Shown here in pieces: positions 57,781 through 64,000 of a DNA stretch of 64,000 bases. The first letter of the stretch is position 1. Every line of letters starts with the position of its first letter. The DNA is from Pseudomonas entomophila. Its GTDB lineage: Bacteria > Pseudomonadota > Gammaproteobacteria > Pseudomonadales > Pseudomonadaceae. Location: assembly GCF_029193575.1 (NCBI RefSeq), contig NZ_JARGCS010000016.1:62001-126000 (forward strand), read 5' to 3'. The notes below the pieces were generated by a model. The model saw only the letters and a list, made by a program, of their open reading frames with translations. It was not told the origin of the DNA and searched no databases. The position numbers and the translations under genes are program-made.

Positions 57781-58560
57781 GTGAACAAGTGGTGGTTTCC
57801 TGCCTTGACGGCGCTGGCCGTGCTGCACGGCTGCGCCAGTGTCCCGCGTGGCGCCATTCCGGTGGTGGATTCGAGCACCCGGGTATCGAATAGCGAGCGC
57901 GTCTCGGCCAACCGTGGCGCGGGGCCGGTGGTCAGTAGCGGCACGTCCCAGGCCCAGTCGCTGCCGGAGGACTCCGGCGTGACCGTGATGATTCCACAGG
58001 GCGCCGGTGCATCGCCGATCCAGACCTTCCCGGCGCAGACCGGCGCGGCGCCCCTGAGCACCGGGCCGATCACCCCGGGCCCGGTCAGCAGTGGCCCGAT
58101 CACCACCAACCCCAACCCGGCCGGTGACGAGCCGTTCGACATCGCGTCGATGAGCAGTGCGCCGGCCACCAGCACGGCACCGACCGGAATTCCGCGTGGC
58201 AACGCGGGCAGCGGTGGCCTGTCTGCCGACGAGCAACTTGATGGCCCGGTGCTGGCGCTGCTCACCACCGCCCAGCAGCAGCAGGGCAGTGGCGACTACA
58301 ACGGCGCCGCCTCCAGCCTGGAGCGTGCCCAGCGCATCGCCCCGCGCGAGCCGCAGGTGCTGTACCGCCTGGCCCAGGTGCGCCTGGGCCAGGGTGACGC
58401 CGCCCAGTCCGAGCAACTGGCGCGGCGTGCCCTGACCTACGCCAATGGCCGCCCTGACCTGCAGGCCGGGCTGTGGAACATCATCGCCCAGGCCCGCGAG
58501 AAGCAGGGCGACAGCGCCGGTGCCGCGCTGGCGCGACAGAAGGCGCGGACGGCTTCGTGA
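57781..58560 (+). CDS. TPR-containing lipoprotein
   Basis: 259-residue lipoprotein with GTG start at 57781 (GAGGGT upstream) and lipobox VLHGC, Cys18. A Ser/Thr/Pro/Gly-rich, probably disordered stretch (about 20-150) is followed by two to three TPR-like helices (VLALLTTAQQQQGSGDYNGA, EPQVLYRLAQVRLGQGDAAQ, AGLWNIIAQAREKQGDSAGA). TPR lipoproteins near class A PBPs can act as activators; in this case that is inference from the neighbour only. Confidence 0.85.
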   Translation: MNKWWFPALTALAVLHGCASVPRGAIPVVDSSTRVSNSERVSANRGAGPVVSSGTSQAQSLPEDSGVTVMIPQGAGASPIQTFPAQTGAAPLSTGPITPGPVSSGPITTNPNPAGDEPFDIASMSSAPATSTAPTGIPRGNAGSGGLSADEQLDGPVLALLTTAQQQQGSGDYNGAASSLERAQRIAPREPQVLYRLAQVRLGQGDAAQSEQLARRALTYANGRPDLQAGLWNIIAQAREKQGDSAGAALARQKARTAS

Positions 58561-58889
58561 TGGAGCAGCGCATACTCGACATCGCCGATCAGCTACTGCT
58601 GATCGAGCGCGAGCTCAGGCTCCAGGGGTGGTGGGACGCTGAGGCTCCCAGCGCCGAGGCGCTGGCCAGCGTGGTGCCCTTTGCGGTCGACAGCCTGCGT
58701 TTCGAACAGTGGTTGCAGTGGATTTTCCTACCGCGCATGACAGTCATTCTCGAACAGGGGCGCCCGTTGCCGGACGCTTCTGGCATCCTGGTGATGGCCG
58801 AGACGGTGTTCGTCGACCGTCCGGAGCAAAGCCGCGAGCTGCGACGCCTGCTGGCAGCATTCGACCAATTGATCAGTCCATCCGCCTGA
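58560..58889 (+). CDS. YqcC-like (DUF446) protein
   Basis: 109-residue cytoplasmic protein of the YqcC family, beginning MEQRILDIADQLLLIERELR with FCIDT-type equivalent PFAVDSLRFEQWLQWIFLPRM in the middle. Its ATG overlaps the stop of the TPR gene (TGATG), so it is translationally coupled. The family often neighbours truC; function unknown. An intrinsic terminator lies 20 bp after the stop. Confidence 0.85.
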   Translation: MEQRILDIADQLLLIERELRLQGWWDAEAPSAEALASVVPFAVDSLRFEQWLQWIFLPRMTVILEQGRPLPDASGILVMAETVFVDRPEQSRELRRLLAAFDQLISPSA

Positions 58890-58908
58890 TTTCTTCTCTT
58901 TTTCCTTC

Positions 58909-58935
58909 AAGGGCCGCAGATTGTGGCCCTTTTTT
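58909..58935 (+). terminator. Intrinsic terminator after the yqcC-like gene
   Basis: AAGGGCC (58909-58915), loop GCAGATTGT, GGCCCTT (58925-58931), then TTTT. It isolates the mrcB cluster from ilv. The following 290 bp (to 59222) hold no gene I can support. They probably contain the ilvI promoter and leader, including a hairpin of GGGA..ACCCC with GGGGT..TCCC near 59159-59190. Confidence 0.88.
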
Positions 58936-59222
58936 ATGGAAATGTTTGTTTTCCTGCTGCTGCTTACCTTTTTAGTGGTGGCAGGAATTCATCCTGAGGA
59001 AAAATTGGCAATAATTTTTCTTGACTTGCGGGCGGCGAATCAGAAGAATCCAGTTTCCGCTGTAGAGGGACTGCCAGAAGCAGACCCGCTAAGCAGATCA
59101 TGAGGCGCACACCCGCGCCGACTTGTAACACCCCGCAACGCGTTACCTCGCGCTGGGTGGGAAAACCCCGCAACACTCTGGGGTGCTCCCAATACTTGCT
59201 CAGTCAGTGCTGACGTTCGCTC

Positions 59223-59285
59223 ATGCTCTGCTTGGCAGTAAACCTATTAAGACCCGCCCGTGTGGGCGGTATTCTGGCGTTTTAG
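59223..59285 (+). CDS. Candidate branched-chain leader peptide for ilvIHC
   Basis: 20-codon ORF whose stop (TAG 59283-59285) lies 11 bp before the ilvI start and touches its ribosome site. Eight residues are Leu, Val or Ile (positions 2, 4, 6, 8, 9, 14, 17, 18), including adjacent CTA-TTA leucine codons that are rare in this GC-rich genome. A 6-bp GC hairpin (CCGCCC/GGGCGG, 59254-59269) follows those codons. This resembles an amino-acid-sensing leader. Weak points are the lack of a clear ribosome site for the ORF and the lack of a clean terminator. Could be chance. Confidence 0.5.
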   Translation: MLCLAVNLLRPARVGGILAF

Positions 59286-59296
59286 AGGTGAACAAC

Positions 59297-61021
59297 GTGG
59301 AGCTTTTATCTGGCGCTGAGATGGTCGTCCGCTTCTTGCGTGACGAAGGCGTTAAGCACATCTACGGGTACCCTGGCGGTGCTCTCCTGCATGTTTACGA
59401 TGCCCTGTTCAAGGAACCGGAAGTCCAGCACATCCTGGTCCGCCACGAACAGGCTGCCACCCATATGGCCGACGGTTACGCCCGCGCCACCGGCAAGGCC
59501 GGCGTGGTGCTGGTGACTTCCGGCCCGGGCGCGACCAATGCCATCACCGGCATTGCCACCGCCTACATGGACTCCATTCCGATGGTCATCCTGTCGGGCC
59601 AGGTGCCGAGCACCATGGTCGGCACCGATGCGTTCCAGGAAACCGACATGATCGGTATCTCCCGGCCGATCGTGAAGCACAGCTTCATGGTCAAGCATGC
59701 CTCGGAAATTCCCGAAGTTCTGAAAAAAGCCTTCTACCTGGCGCAATCCGGCCGTCCTGGCCCGGTCGTGGTCGACATTCCAAAAGATATGACCAACCCG
59801 GCCGAGAAGTTCGAGTACGTCTATCCGAAGAAGGTCAAGCTGCGCTCCTACAGCCCGGCGGTCCGTGGCCACTCCGGCCAGATCCGCAAGGCGGCGGAGA
59901 TGCTCCTGGCGGCCAAGCGCCCGATCGTCTACTCCGGCGGCGGCGTGATCCTCGGCGGTGGCTCCGAAGCCCTCACCGAAATCGCCAAGTCGTTGAACCT
60001 GCCGGTCACCAACACCCTGATGGGCTTGGGCGGCTTCCCCGGCACCGATCGCCAGTTCCTCGGCATGCTCGGCATGCACGGCAGCTACACCGCCAACATG
60101 GCGATGCACCATGCCGACGTGATCTTCGCCGTCGGCGCGCGCTTCGATGACCGTGTGGTCAACGGCCCGGCCAAGTTCTGCCCGAACGCCAAGATCATTC
60201 ACATCGACATCGACCCGGCGTCGATCTCCAAGATGATCAAGGCCGACGTGCCGATCGTCGGCCCGGTCGAGAGCGTGCTCAGCGAGATGCTCACCATCCT
60301 CAAGGAAATCGGCGAGCAGCCCGAGAAGGCCGCGCTGGATGCCTGGTGGAAGCAGATCGACGAGTGGCGTGGCGACCGTGGCCTGTTCCCCTACGACAAG
60401 GGCGACGGCAATGTGATCAAGCCGCAGCAGGTCATCGAGACCCTGTGCGAAGTCACCAACGGCGATGCCTTCGTCACCTCCGACGTGGGCCAGCACCAGA
60501 TGTTCGCGGCGCAGTACTACCGCTTCAACAAACCCAACCGCTGGATCAACTCCGGTGGCCTGGGCACCATGGGCTTCGGGTTCCCGGCGGCCATGGGCAT
60601 CAAGCTCAACTTCCCCGAGCAGGACGTGGCCTGCGTCACCGGCGAAGGCAGCATCCAGATGAACATCCAGGAGCTGTCCACCTGCATGCAGTACGGCCTG
60701 CCGGTGAAGATCGTCAACCTGAACAACGGGGTGCTGGGCATGGTCCGCCAGTGGCAGGACATGTCGTACAACGGCCGTCACTCGCATTCCTATGTCGAGT
60801 CGCTGCCTGACTTCATCAAGCTGGCCGAGGCCTATGGCCATGTGGGTATCCGCATCACCAGCCTGAAGGACCTCAAGCCGAAGCTGGAAGAAGCCTTCGC
60901 GATGAAGGACCGCCTGGTGTTCATCGACATCGCGGTCGACCGGACCGAGCACGTCTACCCGATGCAGATCAAGGACGGCTCGATGCGTGACATGTGGCTG
61001 AGCAAGACGGAGCGTACCTGA
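59297..61021 (+). CDS. ilvI: Acetolactate synthase, large (catalytic) subunit
   Basis: 574-residue thiamine-pyrophosphate enzyme, first common step of valine, leucine and isoleucine synthesis. Start is GTG at 59297 with GAGGTGA upstream; longer frames run into the leader. Catalytic Glu51 lies in [22 protein letters not shown] regions include [35 protein letters not shown] and the Mg-TPP motif [15 protein letters not shown]. ilvH follows after 1 bp and ilvC 56 bp further. Confidence 0.97.
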   Translation: MELLSGAEMVVRFLRDEGVKHIYGYPGGALLHVYDALFKEPEVQHILVRHEQAATHMADGYARATGKAGVVLVTSGPGATNAITGIATAYMDSIPMVILSGQVPSTMVGTDAFQETDMIGISRPIVKHSFMVKHASEIPEVLKKAFYLAQSGRPGPVVVDIPKDMTNPAEKFEYVYPKKVKLRSYSPAVRGHSGQIRKAAEMLLAAKRPIVYSGGGVILGGGSEALTEIAKSLNLPVTNTLMGLGGFPGTDRQFLGMLGMHGSYTANMAMHHADVIFAVGARFDDRVVNGPAKFCPNAKIIHIDIDPASISKMIKADVPIVGPVESVLSEMLTILKEIGEQPEKAALDAWWKQIDEWRGDRGLFPYDKGDGNVIKPQQVIETLCEVTNGDAFVTSDVGQHQMFAAQYYRFNKPNRWINSGGLGTMGFGFPAAMGIKLNFPEQDVACVTGEGSIQMNIQELSTCMQYGLPVKIVNLNNGVLGMVRQWQDMSYNGRHSHSYVESLPDFIKLAEAYGHVGIRITSLKDLKPKLEEAFAMKDRLVFIDIAVDRTEHVYPMQIKDGSMRDMWLSKTERT

Positions 61022-61022
61022 T

Positions 61023-61514
61023 ATGCGGCATATCATTTCCCTGCTGCTGGAAAACGAACCAGGTGCCTTGTCCCGCGTGGTCGGCCTGTTCTCCCAGCGC
61101 AACTACAACATCGAAAGCCTGACCGTGGCACCGACCGAGGACCCGACCCTGTCGCGCCTCACCCTCACCACCGTGGGTCATGACGAAGTGATCGAGCAGA
61201 TCACCAAGAACCTGAACAAACTGGTGGAAGTGGTCAAGCTGGTCGACCTCTCGGAAAGCGCCCACATCGAGCGCGAACTGATGCTGGTCAAGGTCAAGGC
61301 CACCGGTGCCCAGCGCGCCGAGATCAAGCGCACCACGGATATCTTCCGCGGGCAGATCGTCGATGTCACCGCCAGCGTGTATACCGTGCAACTGAGCGGT
61401 ACCAGCGACAAGCTGGACAGCTTCATCCAGGCGATCGGCACGGCGTCGATTCTCGAAACCGTGCGCAGTGGTGTCACCGGCATTGCCCGTGGCGACAAAG
61501 TGCTCAGCATCTAA
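61023..61514 (+). CDS. ilvH: Acetolactate synthase, small (regulatory) subunit
   Basis: 163-residue ACT-domain subunit giving valine feedback inhibition. N-terminal ACT domain HIISLLLENEPGALSRVVGLFSQRNYNIESLTV binds valine; C-terminal domain ends GDKVLSI. One base after ilvI, so translationally coupled to it. Confidence 0.97.
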   Translation: MRHIISLLLENEPGALSRVVGLFSQRNYNIESLTVAPTEDPTLSRLTLTTVGHDEVIEQITKNLNKLVEVVKLVDLSESAHIERELMLVKVKATGAQRAEIKRTTDIFRGQIVDVTASVYTVQLSGTSDKLDSFIQAIGTASILETVRSGVTGIARGDKVLSI

Positions 61515-61528
61515 CTTCAAGCAATTAG

Positions 61529-62587
<1,059 letters not shown>

Positions 62588-62606
62588 GGTTCTTCGTCGT
62601 TCGATT

Positions 62607-62634
62607 AAAAACGCGGCTTCGGCCGCGTTTTTTC
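62607..62634 (+). terminator. Intrinsic terminator after ilvC
   Basis: ACGCGGC (62611-62617), loop TTCG, GCCGCGT (62622-62628), flanked by A and T runs. Strong UUCG-type terminator ending ilvIHC. Confidence 0.93.
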
Positions 62635-62739
62635 GTTTATGCGGTCAGCTTCTGGTATAAAGCGACCAGTGGCTTGCCGTCAGAACCTGTTTCGCAGGCC
62701 CATGTCGAACTTATTCCACCCCGTTGCAAGGTACTTTTC

Positions 62740-63591
62740 ATGAGCGAACGTCCCGAAGAGCCGAACAAGCCCTCCGACGCCGAAAGCCTGCTACCTGTCG
62801 ATGAGCACGTTGAAGAAGGCCACGACGCCGAAGGGCGCAAGGTCCGGCACCGTGGCATCTACCTGCTGCCCAACCTGTTCACCACCGCCAACCTGTTCGC
62901 CGGTTTCTACTCGATCATCAGCTCGATCAGCGCACAGAGCGCCCTGAGCGCCGGCGACCCACGCGAGGCGAGCAAGTACTTCGCCTTTGCCGCAATCGCT
63001 ATTTTCGTCGCCATGGTCCTCGACAGCCTCGATGGCCGCGTGGCGCGCATGACCAACACCCAGAGCGCCTTCGGTGCCGAGTACGACTCGCTGTCGGACA
63101 TGGTCGCCTTTGGCGTGGCGCCAGCGCTGCTGGCCTTCGGCTGGGCCTTGGGTGACATGGGCAAGGTCGGCTGGATGGTCGCTTTCATCTACGTGGCGGG
63201 CGCCGCATTGCGCCTGGCGCGCTTCAACACCCAGGTCGGCACCGCCGACAAGCGCTACTTCATCGGCCTGGCCAGCCCGGCTGCCGCCGGTGTGGTGGCG
63301 GGTACGGTGTGGGCGTTCAGCGACTACGGCATCCAGGGGTCGAAACTGTCGTTCCTGGTGGCCTTGCTGGTAGCCGCCGCCGGCATGCTGATGGTCAGCA
63401 ACGTCAAGTACAACAGCTTCAAGGAGCTGGACCTCAAGGGACGCGTGCCGTTCGTGGCGATCCTCGCGGTGGTGCTGGTGTTTGCCGTGGTGTTCAGCGA
63501 CCCGCCACGTATCCTGCTGCTGATTTTCCTTGGCTATGCGATTTCCGGCCCGGTGCAGTACCTGCTGCGCACCCGTCGTCGAAAAGCCTGA
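62740..63591 (+). CDS. pssA: CDP-diacylglycerol-serine O-phosphatidyltransferase
   Basis: 283-residue membrane enzyme making phosphatidylserine, precursor of phosphatidylethanolamine. CDP-alcohol phosphotransferase motif DG-x2-AR-x8-G-x3-D-x3-D is intact (Asp98 to Asp120). Six to eight membrane helices follow a hydrophilic 40-residue N-terminal extension. This is the multi-span type II (Bacillus-like) PssA rather than the PLD-type enzyme of Escherichia coli. ATG at 62740 (MSERPEEPNK) chosen; the longer frame would run through the ilvC terminator. Confidence 0.95.
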   Translation: MSERPEEPNKPSDAESLLPVDEHVEEGHDAEGRKVRHRGIYLLPNLFTTANLFAGFYSIISSISAQSALSAGDPREASKYFAFAAIAIFVAMVLDSLDGRVARMTNTQSAFGAEYDSLSDMVAFGVAPALLAFGWALGDMGKVGWMVAFIYVAGAALRLARFNTQVGTADKRYFIGLASPAAAGVVAGTVWAFSDYGIQGSKLSFLVALLVAAAGMLMVSNVKYNSFKELDLKGRVPFVAILAVVLVFAVVFSDPPRILLLIFLGYAISGPVQYLLRTRRRKA

Positions 63592-63666
63592 AAATCACTT
63601 AATGATGGAATAACCCTCCGGCTCCATAGTCTTACTGGCACACACGTCCAGTTCTATGGAGCCATC

Positions 63667-64000
63667 ATGCTCATCAAGCTGCCCAGGTCGTCCGATTGCA
63701 AGGCGTCGGAGATCACCCCCGAAAGTCTCTATCTCTCTCGTCGCAACGTGCTGGGTGGCTCGCTCGCGGGCTTGGCCCTGGGCGCGCTACCGCGCCTGGG
63801 CAGCGCTGCCGATGCCTCCCGCTACGCCGATGTCGAGGCCGACAAGGCGCCGGGTTGGTTCAACGACAAGCTCGGCGCCACGCGCTGGCAAGCGGTGACG
63901 GTCAAGGATGAGCCGATCACGCCCTACAAGGACGCCACTCACTACAACAACTTCTATGAGTTCGGGCCCGACAAGGGTGACCCGGCGGCCAATGCCGGCA
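63667..64000 (+). CDS. msrP: Protein-methionine-sulfoxide reductase catalytic subunit MsrP (N-terminal part)
   Basis: First 111 codons of the periplasmic molybdopterin enzyme (YedY) that repairs oxidised methionines with the heme membrane protein MsrQ. The start ATG at 63667 gives MLIKLPRSSDCKASEITPES and a Tat signal with twin arginines at 25-26 (SRRNVLGG) followed by a hydrophobic stretch, then DKAPGWFND and PYKDATHYNNFYEFGPDKGDPA, which match the family. No stop before the window end. Confidence 0.9.
   Translation, partial: MLIKLPRSSDCKASEITPESLYLSRRNVLGGSLAGLALGALPRLGSAADASRYADVEADKAPGWFNDKLGATRWQAVTVKDEPITPYKDATHYNNFYEFGPDKGDPAANAG

Noticed and set aside
59100..59213. A 37-codon ORF (ATG 59100) upstream of the ilv leader
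   Set aside because: No ribosome site, no branched-chain codon enrichment and no family; it covers a hairpin region instead.

Overview
This 64 kb window is a stretch of core chromosome from a gamma-proteobacterium, almost certainly a member of the Pseudomonas putida group. Evidence for this is the high GC content, the gene order recN-grpE-dnaK-dnaJ-dapB-carAB-greA-yhbY/rlmE-ftsH-folP-glmM-tpiA-secG-tRNA-rimP-nusA-infB-rbfA-truB-rpsO-pnp, the cbrA/cbrB/crcZ/pcnB locus, an acsA-pgi-panCB-folK block, a PrrF-type small RNA and several GC-rich REP-like palindromes. I see no insertion sequence, prophage, integron or CRISPR array and no gene with clearly foreign composition.

Region by region. 1-11.4 kb: the 5' part of recN (minus strand, with a LexA-like box), then the heat-shock genes grpE-dnaK-dnaJ behind a near-consensus sigma-32 promoter, dapB (lysine), carA and carB (carbamoyl phosphate) behind a long leader with a strong hairpin, greA, a small membrane protein and divergent yhbY. 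11.4-27.5 kb: ribosome maturation and protein quality control (rlmE, ftsH), folate (folP), cell-wall precursor (glmM), glycolysis (tpiA), secretion (secG), tRNA-Leu(GAG), initiator tRNA-fMet, then rimP-nusA-infB-rbfA-truB-rpsO-pnp, and a small periplasmic BON-domain protein.

27.6-46.5 kb is nearly all minus strand: a large AsmA-like DUF748 protein, an MpaB-type (DUF2236) putative oxygenase, acsA, pgi, panC-panB, folK-pcnB, the catabolite-repression small RNA CrcZ behind a sigma-54 promoter, its activator CbrB, the transporter-like kinase CbrA with the overlapping small ORF cbrX, gluQ and dksA. Together cbrXAB-crcZ form a carbon/nitrogen balance module: CbrA activates CbrB, CbrB with sigma-54 drives CrcZ, and CrcZ titrates Hfq/Crc through its A-rich motifs.

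46.7-55.3 kb: an aminotransferase, sfsA, a small Rieske protein, then an iron/heme block: a Fur-box-like site, heme ABC transporter genes hmuTUV, a ChaN-like lipoprotein, and convergent to it the iron-responsive small RNA PrrF with its own Fur box. These are followed by minus-strand TfoX-C-like, pentapeptide-repeat and APH/P-loop kinase genes. 55.4-64 kb (plus strand): mrcB (PBP1b), a TPR lipoprotein, a YqcC-like protein, the branched-chain amino acid operon ilvI-ilvH-ilvC preceded by a possible leader peptide, pssA, and the 5' end of msrP.

No wholly new multi-gene system stands out. The most interesting material is in the non-coding and very small elements: CrcZ, PrrF, cbrX, the candidate ilv leader peptide, the carA leader hairpin, and the pnp leader hairpin.
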